A DNA stretch of 64,000 nucleotides from an uncultured Latescibacterota bacterium (GTDB lineage: Bacteria; Latescibacterota; UBA2968; UBA8231), in the NCBI GenBank assembly GCA_951813615.1, contig OX638377.1:1-64000 (forward strand). Reading direction: 5' to 3'. Both the position numbers and the translations under genes were made by a program. Each line of letters starts with the position of its first letter. Within the stretch, counting starts at the first letter, position 1. Below the pieces are notes generated by a model. The model was given only the letters and a program-made list of their open reading frames with translations, made no database searches and was not told where the DNA came from. This document shows, piece by piece, positions 1-9,128 of this stretch.

Positions 1-3000
1 CAGGCTGGGACTGGGAATGAAGTTACCGCAACGACGCTCACGCTGATTGACGACGACAAGCTAACGAGGAACTTGAAGCTCCGGTTTGATCCGGGTAGCC
101 TGAATAAGGAAGACGAGGAACACAACGTCGATGTGATCGTTTACGTCGATGGAGCCCGTTTGGCGAGTAAGCATTCATTCGACGTAGTTTTTAAGAATAC
201 CGTCGGAGACGACCTGAATGATCTGTTTGATCAAACTAAGGCAACTCTAGATGCCGCTACCGACAAAAATATCTTGGTGCGCGACTCGGAGTATCGGTCG
301 ACTACGGCCAAGATAAATCTCAGTCGGAGAAAGAAGGAAGCGAAGGGGACGATTACCTTCGATCCCTTTAATGTTCCTGGCCATGCCGCGATCGAGGCTG
401 CTTTTTCATCGACTGAGGTGGGTAGGATTGGTGCCCTCCCCAATGCCCTTGTCTTTGGCGAGGCCGAGCCGTCAGTCGGTGTCGCCGTTGATGGCGTATT
501 CCCCGCCAATTCGTCTGATGGCGTATACCATCTTGATCGGTTCGCGGGAGACACTGAGAACAGGATACCTGAAGTTGATTCCCGCAACTTCCTGATAGCC
601 AAAGGTATCGACCTAAACTCTGATGGCGATACGGGCGATGTAATCATCTTGACGGCCGATGGGACGCCGGTGGATAACACTAAGCTGCCTCGACTACCCG
701 ATGGAACTGTCGATCCGACCGATCCGAGTTCTTACTACTTGAAGAATCCGTCTATTGGCAGGCTGACGGAAAAGAACCTAAACCTCGACTTCGACGGGGA
801 TGGCACCATAAGAACACCGCCAAGGGCAACTACCGGTGAGCGAGGGTACACCTTCACCGATGTTTCCGAAACCGGAACAGATGACGCATCAGGAGCAGTG
901 GTTTCGGAACTATCGCTAGGCATCGACTTAGATAACGATGGTGTTTTGGACCCAGCAGCCAACTTTATCTTGAAGGATGAGGATGAGGATGATCCCGCCA
1001 CCGCCGACCTTTATGACGATGACAATGTAGTAACCTCTCTTGTAGAAAAAGAGGCGCTCTTCGGGGTTATGGTCCGGGCCGGTTTCTTTGAGGTCAAAGA
1101 CTTGCCTTCGCAGATTGTGAAGACGGTTGCGATCGTTCCTAACTCGATGCGCGAAGAGGAAGGGACGCGGACGTTTGATGTAAATATTACTTTGACGCGT
1201 AAAAGACCTGAGCCCTCGATTTTGAGGTTTGAGATTGAGGATGGGACTGAGAGCGATACGGAGTGTGGCGATTGTGCTGGGGTTCGCGATATAGATTACA
1301 CGGCCGATATCGAGCCTCTCACTATTCCGGCGAATACGGAGACGGGGTCTACGACGATCACAGTTACCTCCAAGGACAACGATGTGGAGGATGAAGCGAA
1401 GATTTTCCAGTTGAAAGCTAGTCTTGGCCAGGAAACGCCTGCTACAACCTTATTCACGATCTCGGATGACGAGTTGCCTTCTACTAAGGTGACGCTGACC
1501 GCCGCTCCTGGCGCAGTAACGTCGGGCGAGGGTGAGCAAGAGGTTGCGATCACAGCGACTCTGAACGGGAAAGTGTTTGACGAGGACCTGACGTTGACTT
1601 TGATCCTCGACCACAATCGCGAGAGTCCTACCCGTACTACGGCGGAGCGCGATATAGACTTCGACGCAAGTGTTGCTCCGCTGAAGATTGAGGCCGGCGC
1701 AGTATCTGGTACGTCAACGGTCTACGTTACGGGCATCCCGAAAGCTACGGGAGATTTGAAGATCGGCTTGACCGCTCTAGAGACCGACAGACACGAAGAC
1801 GGTACTAGGATTCTCAAGGTAAAGAATGAGGATGAAGAAGATATCGTCCTTGATGGAGTGGCGGTCACGCTGAAGCCTGCTCCGGTTGAAGATACGGAGG
1901 AGGCCGAACTTGGGCTAGCAGACCTATCGATCACGGCCTACAAGTTCACGGCAGGTCTGCCGGTGGAAGAGGAACTGCCGGAAGCTGAGGGTGCCAGTGC
2001 CACTGCGCGGTATAGCGTCTCCTCCAACCTGCCCGCTGGCTTGGTGTTTAACGCAGCCACGCGGACGATTGAGGGTACGCCGACTGCGGACACAGAGGCG
2101 GTCGAGATCGTTTATACTGTGCTTGACGGCGAGAACAACGCGGCAACGCTATTCACTGTTGAGATTGCTCCGGAGCCGCCTCCCACGGTTACAGTCAGTA
2201 AGGTGGAGTTGAGTCAGACTTCGGTCCGCGAAGGTGCTGAGACGGTGACAATCTCGGTCAAAGCTACCTTGGCGGAAGCCGCTACGATTGCCGAGACGAT
2301 CGAGTTCACGCTTGCAGATTCCGACGCAGGCGAGGACGCCACTCGCGATGTGGATTTCAACGCGACCTTGGGTGGTAATGTTCCCATTGAGGTCGGCGCG
2401 ACCCAAGCGACCACGACGCTGACGCTCACGGCCATCGACAACAGTGAGCCGGATGGCAACAGGTTCCTCGCCGTGCAGGCTAAAGGATCCGGTGGTTCGG
2501 CATCGGCGGACATCAAGATCGCCGATGACGAGACCACTAGCACGTCCGTCTTGCTGTCAGCTAACCCGAATACGGTAGCTGAGGACGGCGGTCTGACCGA
2601 TGTTACGATCACCGCGTCCTTGGACGGCAAGGTGCAGGATGCCGACGTGGAGGTAACGGTCTCCATTGATGCTTCTTCGTCAGCGACGCGCGATGAGGAC
2701 TACGTGGCTCTGTTTGTTGATGTTGGTCCTCCGGAACGGACTGTTGAGCCGGTAGTTACGATCCCGGCTAACTCGGTATCTGGTTCGATAGTCTTGCGCC
2801 TCAACCCGGCTAGCGACGGCGAGGAAGAGGGCAACGAGTCGATCACGCTGACTGGTTCGGCTGATGACTTGGATAGCGGTTCGGCAACCATAACGCTCGC
2901 CGATCCTGCGATGATGGATGACGACACGATGCCGCCTCTCATGTTTGCCGAGGGCACCATGATCGACGACATCATGGCCACCGCTGGTACGGAGATCTCG

Positions 3001-5358
3001 GTTGAACTGCCGGCAGCAGAGGGCGGTTCGGGCGACATCACCTACAGCGTCTCCGAGTTGCCTGCTGGCCTGTCGTTTGCCGATTCCACGCGGACGATTT
3101 CGGGCACGCCCGAAGCCGCAGGTACCACTGAGGTCACCTACACGGCGACCGACGGCGACGGAACCACCACCGAGAAGACCTTCTCCATCGTGGTTAACCC
3201 GGCGTTGGACTTTGGCGACTTGGGTGGGTTGTTCGGTGCGCTCAATGGCGGTGCTGGCAAGGCCAATCCCGCGTCTGAGCACGATAGTGGTACCCACTGG
3301 GTCCGTGACGAGGCGATTAGTCCAATACAGGTACCAGACGACGCCACGTTGCAGCAGTTGGGAGGGGGGACCCCGCCTTATACTATTACTATCACGGGGC
3401 TCCCCGCCGGCGTAGTGTTTGACGACGCCACGCGGAGGATTGAGGGTACGCCCTCCGCGATCGGTGAGACCATAGTCTTGATCGTGGTTACGGACGTTAA
3501 TGGCGCGAGTGCTCCACTGCCGCCGTTCGCCATCGAGGTAGTGCTACCTCCGTTGGGTGCTCCCAGCAATTTGGTGGTCCAAGACTACGCCGGTGCTGAC
3601 GGCAGTGGTGACCAAGGCGGTTTTGTCCTGCTGACTTGGGACCTGTCCGAGCACCACGCCGAGATCAACGGCTATCGCATCTTCCGCGAAATGCCCGTGC
3701 TGGGCAATGAAATGGTTCCTTGGGCCATGGTAGATGCCGTGCCGGGTGTGGGAAGCGGTGTTGCTATCGTCGCTACACTCGACAACGTCGCCACCAATTA
3801 CGAGATTCACGCCGAGCGCGGTGACCAAACCACGCTCAATGCTAAGGCCGTGTTCGTCAACGCTGAGAATCCCTATGAGTTGATGGCTGAGACGCTGGCG
3901 GCCAGCAGGGAAGCGGCTCAAGCCGGTGATGCGCCGGTGTTCGCTACGCTGCTGCCGGAAGCACTCGCCTACGCTCAGGGGGGCGTGGTTCCGAGGCTGA
4001 ACTTGGTCGAAGGCGTGTTGTACTCGGCTCGTGCCAGGACGGAAGAACCGGTTCGCGCCATCGACAATATCGCGCCGTTGGCCGTGCCGGCGTTCAGCGT
4101 CTTGGATGCGCCCAACGATCAGGGCAGCCGCATCGCCCTGACGTGGACGCTCTCGCCGTCTGACCGGGTCTTGCAGGATGTTGTTGCCGGGGCCATTGGT
4201 CCGCTCGGAGCTGAGCCGGTCGTCGGCGTCTATGGCTACAGCATCTATCGCCGCGCCGCGGGCGAAGACGAGTTCGTCCTAGTCGGGCAGGTCGATGCAG
4301 GCGTTACGGCCTTTGTCGATGAGACGGCGCTCAATGGCGTGCGCTACACCTATCAGGTGCGGGCCTACGACTTGGACAACGAGACCGATTCTGTCGAGCA
4401 TACGGCCATGGCCGTGCGCAACCTCGTGGTGGATAGCGAAGGCCGCACGATCTTCGGTCTGTTCGGTGCCGATAGCAGCATCGGTTTCGATGACTTCTTC
4501 ATCTTCGCCGACAACTTCGGTCTGACGGCGGAAGACGCCGGGTTTGATTCTGCGTTCGACCTCGCGCCGAACGCGGTGATCGACTTCGACGACTTCTTCG
4601 TCTTCGCCGACAACTTCGGTCGCAGCACGGCTGCTGCGGGCAAGCGCGTGCCCACGTTCGCTGGTTTGAATGCGGATGCGCGGATGTATCTGGATGCGCG
4701 GACGACCCTGCCGAGTGTGGGTGAGGACTTTGTCCTCGACGTGCGCTTGGCGGACTTCGCCGCGATCAAGGGCTACGGCTTGCAGGTGCAGTACGATGCC
4801 AGCATGCTGGAGTTCGTCCAGGTGCAGACCGATCAGCCGCTGGGTGGCAGCGAGTTGGCCACGCCGCAGGTGCTGAGCAACGAAGCCGGCGAGTTGGCGC
4901 TGGTCGCCTACGGGGACATGGTCTTCGACGGCGAGTTGGCGTTGAGCTTGGTGTTCCGTCCGACGACGGAGATCGAGAACACGGTCATCGAGATCACCGA
5001 CAACCAGACGTATGACAGCGAGTTTGGCTTCAACCGTCTGGCGTTGCCGGCTCCGGTGCAGGTGCAGACGCGTCCAGAAGTGTTCGCGTTGGCCAACAAC
5101 TATCCGAACCCGTTCAACCCGGCGACGACGATCAAGTATGCGTTGCCGCAGGCGGCGGACGTGGAACTGACCGTATATAATGTAGTAGGTCAGCCGGTTC
5201 GGACGCTGGTAGCCGAGCATCAGAGCGCAGGTCGCTACGTCGTGGAGTGGGACGCGACGAACGACAACGGGCACAGCTTGTCTTCGGGGATGTATTTCTA
5301 CCGCTTAGAGGCGGGTGGAGAGTTCCGCGAAGTCAAGAAGATGCTGCTGCTCAAGTAA
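1..5358 (+). CDS. Large modular secreted/surface protein, 5'-truncated by the window edge
   Basis: The reading frame is open from base 1, so the TTG at 73 is internal and the true start lies upstream; 1,785 residues are visible. By nucleotide position the modules are: the end of a Calx-beta-like repeat (1-60), calcium-loop-like DxDxDG stretches (about 600-1025), Calx-beta-like repeats (about 1120-1470, 1480-1850, 2190-2540, 2545-2900), putative Ig/cadherin-like domains with the 'PAGLxF...TRxIxGTP' signature (about 1900-2180, 2940-3200, 3320-3545), fibronectin-III-like domains (about 3550-3890, 4080-4420), a duplicated dockerin-like pair 'FDDFFxFADNFG' (4480-4630), a cohesin-like domain (about 4670-5050), and a C-terminal 'NYPNPFNP...GMYFYRLEAGG' domain of the FlgD-like/type-A sorting class (5085-5355). 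The role is inferred to be adhesion or surface display. Whether the tail is used by a type IX secretion system cannot be told here. The first 1.9 kb looks less GC-biased than the rest. Confidence 0.85.
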   Translation, partial: QAGTGNEVTATTLTLIDDDKLTRNLKLRFDPGSLNKEDEEHNVDVIVYVDGARLASKHSFDVVFKNTVGDDLNDLFDQTKATLDAATDKNILVRDSEYRSTTAKINLSRRKKEAKGTITFDPFNVPGHAAIEAAFSSTEVGRIGALPNALVFGEAEPSVGVAVDGVFPANSSDGVYHLDRFAGDTENRIPEVDSRNFLIAKGIDLNSDGDTGDVIILTADGTPVDNTKLPRLPDGTVDPTDPSSYYLKNPSIGRLTEKNLNLDFDGDGTIRTPPRATTGERGYTFTDVSETGTDDASGAVVSELSLGIDLDNDGVLDPAANFILKDEDEDDPATADLYDDDNVVTSLVEKEALFGVMVRAGFFEVKDLPSQIVKTVAIVPNSMREEEGTRTFDVNITLTRKRPEPSILRFEIEDGTESDTECGDCAGVRDIDYTADIEPLTIPANTETGSTTITVTSKDNDVEDEAKIFQLKASLGQETPATTLFTISDDELPSTKVTLTAAPGAVTSGEGEQEVAITATLNGKVFDEDLTLTLILDHNRESPTRTTAERDIDFDASVAPLKIEAGAVSGTSTVYVTGIPKATGDLKIGLTALETDRHEDGTRILKVKNEDEEDIVLDGVAVTLKPAPVEDTEEAELGLADLSITAYKFTAGLPVEEELPEAEGASATARYSVSSNLPAGLVFNAATRTIEGTPTADTEAVEIVYTVLDGENNAATLFTVEIAPEPPPTVTVSKVELSQTSVREGAETVTISVKATLAEAATIAETIEFTLADSDAGEDATRDVDFNATLGGNVPIEVGATQATTTLTLTAIDNSEPDGNRFLAVQAKGSGGSASADIKIADDETTSTSVLLSANPNTVAEDGGLTDVTITASLDGKVQDADVEVTVSIDASSSATRDEDYVALFVDVGPPERTVEPVVTIPANSVSGSIVLRLNPASDGEEEGNESITLTGSADDLDSGSATITLADPAMMDDDTMPPLMFAEGTMIDDIMATAGTEISVELPAAEGGSGDITYSVSELPAGLSFADSTRTISGTPEAAGTTEVTYTATDGDGTTTEKTFSIVVNPALDFGDLGGLFGALNGGAGKANPASEHDSGTHWVRDEAISPIQVPDDATLQQLGGGTPPYTITITGLPAGVVFDDATRRIEGTPSAIGETIVLIVVTDVNGASAPLPPFAIEVVLPPLGAPSNLVVQDYAGADGSGDQGGFVLLTWDLSEHHAEINGYRIFREMPVLGNEMVPWAMVDAVPGVGSGVAIVATLDNVATNYEIHAERGDQTTLNAKAVFVNAENPYELMAETLAASREAAQAGDAPVFATLLPEALAYAQGGVVPRLNLVEGVLYSARARTEEPVRAIDNIAPLAVPAFSVLDAPNDQGSRIALTWTLSPSDRVLQDVVAGAIGPLGAEPVVGVYGYSIYRRAAGEDEFVLVGQVDAGVTAFVDETALNGVRYTYQVRAYDLDNETDSVEHTAMAVRNLVVDSEGRTIFGLFGADSSIGFDDFFIFADNFGLTAEDAGFDSAFDLAPNAVIDFDDFFVFADNFGRSTAAAGKRVPTFAGLNADARMYLDARTTLPSVGEDFVLDVRLADFAAIKGYGLQVQYDASMLEFVQVQTDQPLGGSELATPQVLSNEAGELALVAYGDMVFDGELALSLVFRPTTEIENTVIEITDNQTYDSEFGFNRLALPAPVQVQTRPEVFALANNYPNPFNPATTIKYALPQAADVELTVYNVVGQPVRTLVAEHQSAGRYVVEWDATNDNGHSLSSGMYFYRLEAGGEFREVKKMLLLK

Positions 5359-5380
5359 GCACCCACTGCACAGCGAGTTA

Positions 5381-5424
5381 GTGAAATGGGACCTCAAAGC
5401 CTCAAATTGGGGTCCCATTTTCAC
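5381..5424 (+). terminator. Hairpin terminator after the large surface protein
   Basis: The arms GTGAAATGGGACC (5381-5393) and GGTCCCATTTTCAC (5411-5424) are complementary with one bulged T. It is 22 bp past the stop codon. It lacks a strong T-tract, but the same stem sequence recurs after the next gene. Confidence 0.6.
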
Positions 5425-5448
5425 TATGTAAAACAGGTTCATAAATAG
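5420..5448 (+). promoter_or_regulatory. Weak sigma70-like promoter for the second secreted protein
   Basis: TTCACT (5420-5425), a 17-bp spacer and TAAATA (5443-5448) lie just upstream of the ribosome binding site AGGAG (5451-5455). The -35 overlaps the terminator stem. Both hexamers are imperfect, so this is tentative. Confidence 0.3.
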
Positions 5449-5462
5449 AAGGAGAAGCAACT

Positions 5463-7517
5463 ATGCAGAAAAGCGTGCGCAAGACGTTTCCTCTTGCCAT
5501 CGCCCTGTTGCTCGCACTTTGTGGTGCCGCTGTCGCTGGGGATAACGCGAACGTCGTCATTTCGCTGGATGGGGAACATGCCGCCGCCGCTGCTGGTGAG
5601 CAAGTGCAGGTGCCGGTGTCGGCCGCTGGGATGGTCGGGGTAAAGCAGGTTGAAATTATTCTGACGGTATTGCCCGCGGAGGCTTTCGATCTAGCGGCGA
5701 CGACCTTTACCCCTGCTTTTGGTTTTTCGCCTGGGTCTGGCGTGGAAGTGATAGGGGACGATCAGGTCAAAGGCGGTATAGCCACCCTCAGTGAGACGGT
5801 AGATGGCGATGGTGCTTTGGGGGTTTTTACCCTCACGATGTCGAGTAGTTTTACCAGGGAGTCCTCGGCCGAGATTGTGGTGAGCAGCGTGTCCCTTGGG
5901 CCGTCGTCTGTGGACCGGGATGTCGTTGGTGTCGAGGGATTGTTTGTCGTCAACTGGGCCGTGCCCCCGCCGAATATGTTGGCGACCTCGTCGGTCTCCC
6001 TTAACCCGGCCTATTCTTCGGTCGGCACAGGTGCAGCCGCGGACGGCAGCCCTGGCGAGATCGAGTTCGCGGTCAATTTCACCGATGATGGTCTCCCCGC
6101 CAAGGGCCAGCCCATTGCTTGGGACATCACCAATACCGGCTCGCGGTCGGTCTATTTGCTCGGTGTCGGCGAGATTCCCTCCGGTGTGTACGTATGCCTG
6201 CGGAATGTGACCGATGAAGATGGCAATGCGGTGGTCAAGTTCGACGCCGAAGGCAACCTAAAGGCCGCGGCGACTTCGCTCGACGTTCAGGCGCGGACGA
6301 TTGCTGTAAATCCGGCCGGTGACACCATCGACTTGGCGGTTGATTTCGACGCCACTTGGGTGGTGCCAGATGTTGATCAGTTGATGTTCGTCTCGCAGGT
6401 TTCCCTGAATGACGATGACAAGGCCCTCAACGAAGTGGTCGCGGGTCCGGGGTATAAAATCCCCGTCGTGCTGTCCGCAGCCGGGCTAGCCGGCGTGAAG
6501 CAGGTTGAGGCCATCGTGACGGTGTCGCCCGCCGAGGCCTTCGATCTAGAGAAAACCACGTTTTCGGGTTCTAGTGCGTTTAGGCTGGCAGGTCCGGGCG
6601 TGGAAGTTTCCGGCAATCAGGTGCGGGGCGGCGCAGTCGTCCTCAGCGATGCCGTAGATGGCGATGCCGATATAGGGACCTTCATCCTCGTCACCTCGGA
6701 CAGCTTTAGCGAGGATACAGAGGCGGAGATTGTGGTCCACAGCGTGTCGCTCGGCCCGTCTTCCGGCGTGCGCGATTACTTGGATACCGAGTTGTTGAGC
6801 CGCAGCATGCACCTCAACCGGCCCGATCCAGTGCTGGTGGCTACCGCGCCGCTGGTTGGCAATGCCTTGACTTCTGGGGTCGATGTGGGCGCTGTTGATG
6901 ACGACAGCCCCGGCGAGATCACGTACTCGGTCAATTTCACCAACCTCTGGGGTGATCCGGGCGAAGGTCAGGCCATCTTGTGGGACGTGTACAACCGGAG
7001 CGCAGAGTGGGTGTCGGTGCTCGGTATTGGCACGATTCCCCCCAAAGGTAGCGCGTTTGTGCGCAATACGACCGATGCCGACGGCAATTCGTCGATTGAG
7101 GTTGACGCCGATGTCGTGTCTTTCCTCAGCATTACGGCGAGTACCGCCACGGAGAATACGGCCGGTAAGGCCCTCGACTTGGCGATTGACTTCAGCGCGG
7201 CTTGGGCTGCTGCCAAGCCACTAGCCGCTGTGCCGTTGGCTAACTCGCTGAATCAAAACTATCCCAACCCGTTCAATCCGGAAACGACCATTCCCTACGC
7301 TCTGAGCAGCGATGCGATCGTCTCGCTGACGATTTACAACATCGCGGGTCAGGTCGTGCGCAAGCTGGTTGACGGCGAGGCGCTGGCCGCAGGTCAGTAC
7401 CAAGCTATGTGGGATGGCCGGAGCGAAAGCGGCGCTAGCGTCGCCAGCGGCATGTATTTTTACTTGTTCCATGCCGGCGACTATGTAGCTAAGCGCAAGA
7501 TGGTGTTGCTCAGGTAG
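5463..7517 (+). CDS. Secreted protein with two tandem cohesin-like/Ig-like modules and a sorting tail
   Basis: 684 residues. An N-terminal signal peptide (about residues 1-25, 'LLLALCGAAVAG') is followed by two copies of a roughly 280-residue module. Each copy has a cohesin-like half ('VGVKQVE...SPAEAFDL...GVEV..') and an Ig-like half ('SPGEI.F.VNFT...GQ.I.WD'). Copy 1 spans about residues 27-305 and copy 2 about 307-585. The C-terminus (about 591-684) is a 'NYPNPFNPETTIPYAL...GMYFYLFHAGD' FlgD-like sorting domain like that of the preceding gene. An AGGAG ribosome binding site precedes the ATG. The protein is predicted to be exported and surface-attached; the binding partner is unknown. The close pairing with the preceding dockerin/cohesin-bearing gene suggests, but does not prove, that the two proteins interact. 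Confidence 0.85.
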   Translation: MQKSVRKTFPLAIALLLALCGAAVAGDNANVVISLDGEHAAAAAGEQVQVPVSAAGMVGVKQVEIILTVLPAEAFDLAATTFTPAFGFSPGSGVEVIGDDQVKGGIATLSETVDGDGALGVFTLTMSSSFTRESSAEIVVSSVSLGPSSVDRDVVGVEGLFVVNWAVPPPNMLATSSVSLNPAYSSVGTGAAADGSPGEIEFAVNFTDDGLPAKGQPIAWDITNTGSRSVYLLGVGEIPSGVYVCLRNVTDEDGNAVVKFDAEGNLKAAATSLDVQARTIAVNPAGDTIDLAVDFDATWVVPDVDQLMFVSQVSLNDDDKALNEVVAGPGYKIPVVLSAAGLAGVKQVEAIVTVSPAEAFDLEKTTFSGSSAFRLAGPGVEVSGNQVRGGAVVLSDAVDGDADIGTFILVTSDSFSEDTEAEIVVHSVSLGPSSGVRDYLDTELLSRSMHLNRPDPVLVATAPLVGNALTSGVDVGAVDDDSPGEITYSVNFTNLWGDPGEGQAILWDVYNRSAEWVSVLGIGTIPPKGSAFVRNTTDADGNSSIEVDADVVSFLSITASTATENTAGKALDLAIDFSAAWAAAKPLAAVPLANSLNQNYPNPFNPETTIPYALSSDAIVSLTIYNIAGQVVRKLVDGEALAAGQYQAMWDGRSESGASVASGMYFYLFHAGDYVAKRKMVLLR

Positions 7518-7561
7518 TTTTCTCAGCGCGACAACAGCAGTAATCAGTGAGTGAAGTGAGT

Positions 7562-7598
7562 GAAATGGGGCCTCCAAAGGGTCCCATTTCCTTTTTTT
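7562..7598 (+). terminator. Rho-independent terminator
   Basis: The stem GAAATGGGGCC (7563-7573) / GGGTCCCATTTC (7579-7590) is followed by CTTTTTTT. The stem is nearly the same as the hairpin at 5381-5424. Confidence 0.8.
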
Positions 7599-7640
7599 CG
7601 CCGCGGCCGGTCCAAGGTCGCGGCGTTATTGCGCTTGGCT

Positions 7641-7886
7641 ATGAAAATCAAGGTTTTATTTTTTGCTTCCTGCCGCGATGCCGTCGGCCACAAAAGCTGC
7701 GACTGGGAGATTGCCGAAGGCTGCCGGGTCGCGGATTTGCAGCGCGAGCTGGTGGCCGTGTATCCGCAGCTAGCTGCCGTGCAGCAGGTGTTGTCGGTTG
7801 CGGTCAATGCCGAATACACGGGGAGCCACACGGTGTTAAAAGCGGGCGACGAGGTGGCCCTTATTCCGCCTGTAAGTGGGGGCTGA
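7641..7886 (+). CDS. moaD: Molybdopterin synthase sulfur-carrier subunit MoaD
   Basis: 81 residues, the usual MoaD size, with a beta-grasp fold pattern and the diagnostic C-terminal Gly-Gly ('PPVSGG') that is thiocarboxylated and donates sulfur to precursor Z. I chose the ATG at 7641 ('MKIKVLFFASCRDAVG') because homologues begin with this strand; the frame extends further upstream only through the terminator region. The stop at 7884-7886 lies 1 bp before the preferred moaE start. No other molybdenum-cofactor gene (moaA, moaC, moeA, moeB) lies in the window, so the pathway must be completed elsewhere. Confidence 0.9.
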   Translation: MKIKVLFFASCRDAVGHKSCDWEIAEGCRVADLQRELVAVYPQLAAVQQVLSVAVNAEYTGSHTVLKAGDEVALIPPVSGG

Positions 7887-7887
7887 C

Positions 7888-8316
7888 GTGTTCAAAATTA
7901 CCGAAGACCCGATTGAACCCGGCGTTTTGTTCGCCGACGTGGTGCGCGATGAAAATGGCGCGGTGGCCACGTTTGCTGGCGTGGTGCGCAATCACTCTGG
8001 GGATAAGCAAACCGATTACTTGGTATACGAAGCGTATCCGGCGATGGCCGAGCAGAAGATGGCGGCGATTGGCGACGAGCTGAAGGAGCAGTGGGGCGTC
8101 GCCAATGTGGCGATGATTCACCGCGTAGGCAAGCTCGAAATCGGCGAAATTAGCGTGTTAATTGCCGTCGCCAGCCCCCATCGGGCCGAGGCGCTGGCCG
8201 CGTGTCAGTACGCCATTGATCGGCTCAAGCAGATCGTGCCGATCTGGAAGAAGGAAGTGGGAGTCGGGGGGGAGAGCTGGGTTGAAGGGCCGCAGGCAGC
8301 CTATGAAGGCCGCTAG
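7888..8316 (+). CDS. moaE: Molybdopterin synthase catalytic subunit MoaE
   Basis: 142 residues from the GTG at 7888 ('VFKITEDPIEPG'). An in-frame GTG at 7876 would overlap moaD and lacks a purine-rich site, whereas 7888 is preceded by GTGGGGG. Family hallmarks are 'GVVRNHSGDK' and the C-terminal 'IWKKEVGVGGESWVEG', which carries the lysines expected at the active site where the MoaD C-terminus inserts. With MoaD it converts cyclic pyranopterin monophosphate to molybdopterin. It is followed immediately by a phosphatase gene, so the three form one transcription unit. Confidence 0.92.
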   Translation: MFKITEDPIEPGVLFADVVRDENGAVATFAGVVRNHSGDKQTDYLVYEAYPAMAEQKMAAIGDELKEQWGVANVAMIHRVGKLEIGEISVLIAVASPHRAEALAACQYAIDRLKQIVPIWKKEVGVGGESWVEGPQAAYEGR

Positions 8317-8317
8317 C

Positions 8318-8803
8318 ATGGTGTTCAATTTTGGTTGGCTGTTAGAGGGCCGGTTGGCCGGTGCTGGGCAGATTGGCGGTTGGGACGACGAGCGGCTAGC
8401 GGACGATCTCGATTTGCTGGCGGCGCAGGGGGTTAAGGCGGTTGTGTCGCTGACGGCCAACGCTCTGCAAGTGAACGAGGTGGCGGCGCGCGATATAGCG
8501 TATTTGCACTTGCCCATTCAGGATATGCAGCCGCCTTCGCTCGGGGATATACGGGCGTTTGTCCAATTCGTCGATGAGGCGGTCGGGCAAGGACGCCCCG
8601 TGATGGTCCATTGCAGCGCGGGGCTGGGGCGCACGGGCACGATGTTGGCGAGTTATTTGGTGCGGCTGGGCAGCAGCGCGGCAGACGCTTTGATGCAGGT
8701 GCGGAGCTTGCGCCCCGGCTCGGTGGAGACGGCCGCTCAAGAGCAGGTCGTATATGCATATGCCGCGCACTTTGCAAAAATGCGCCGCCCTCCGTCTAAT
8801 TGA
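8318..8803 (+). CDS. DUSP23-like dual-specificity protein phosphatase
   Basis: 161 residues with the cysteine phosphatase loop HCSAGLGRTG (His98, Cys99, Arg105) and a candidate general acid Asp69 ('PIQDM'). The N-terminal 'FNFGWLLEGRLAG' and the segment 'LRPGSVET..QE' resemble small eukaryotic DUSP23/VH1-like enzymes. That similarity supports a start at the ATG at 8318, with GAAGG 8 bp upstream, rather than the in-frame ATG at 8303 that overlaps moaE. It is predicted to hydrolyse phospho-Tyr/Ser/Thr or a small phosphorylated molecule in the cytosol; the substrate is unknown. Its link to molybdopterin synthesis is positional only. Confidence 0.85.
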   Translation: MVFNFGWLLEGRLAGAGQIGGWDDERLADDLDLLAAQGVKAVVSLTANALQVNEVAARDIAYLHLPIQDMQPPSLGDIRAFVQFVDEAVGQGRPVMVHCSAGLGRTGTMLASYLVRLGSSAADALMQVRSLRPGSVETAAQEQVVYAYAAHFAKMRRPPSN

Positions 8804-8828
8804 CACGGTAGGACGGCGCGAGTACATT
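8800..8828 (+). promoter_or_regulatory. Sigma70-type promoter built on the preceding stop codon
   Basis: TTGACA (8800-8805), a 17-bp spacer and TACATT (8823-8828), upstream of the small zinc protein gene. The TGA stop of the phosphatase gene (8801-8803) lies inside the -35 hexamer. Confidence 0.7.
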
Positions 8829-8878
8829 GAATGAAAGCGCGGCCGCAAGGCGCACGCTAAACCGGAAGGGAGGGTCGG

Positions 8879-9073
8879 ATGGAAAAGGTTGATTTTCCTG
8901 AGTGTTTGAAGTGCAGAGAAGGCGTTTTAATTCCGCTTTCCGACTATGGAAGAGACGGCGCAGCTATTCACTACAAAGCATGGGCCTGCACGAATCCAAG
9001 TTGCGGATACCACATGCGAATAGACAACGGCGAGTTGAGTACCGGCGAAGAGCTCAAGAAGTCGTTTAAGTAG
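8879..9073 (+). CDS. Small zinc-ribbon-like protein
   Basis: 64 residues with Cys9-x2-Cys12 and Cys37-x4-Cys42, a plausible four-cysteine zinc site of the rubredoxin/zinc-ribbon type. No signal peptide is seen. A strong ribosome binding site (AAGGGAGGG) sits just upstream, it has its own promoter at 8800-8828, and a hairpin terminator follows. I therefore regard it as a real, independently transcribed gene. I do not recognise the family. A nucleic-acid- or protein-binding role would be a guess. Confidence 0.75.
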   Translation: MEKVDFPECLKCREGVLIPLSDYGRDGAAIHYKAWACTNPSCGYHMRIDNGELSTGEELKKSFK

Positions 9074-9128
9074 CGCTCCTAGCGCTCCCGTCTTCGCCGT
9101 TGGTACGCGGTAACAGTAGTAGATCACG

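Noticed and set aside
4279..5274. 331-codon minus-strand frame rich in Arg/His
   Set aside because: Shadow of the dockerin/cohesin/sorting-domain region on the plus strand.
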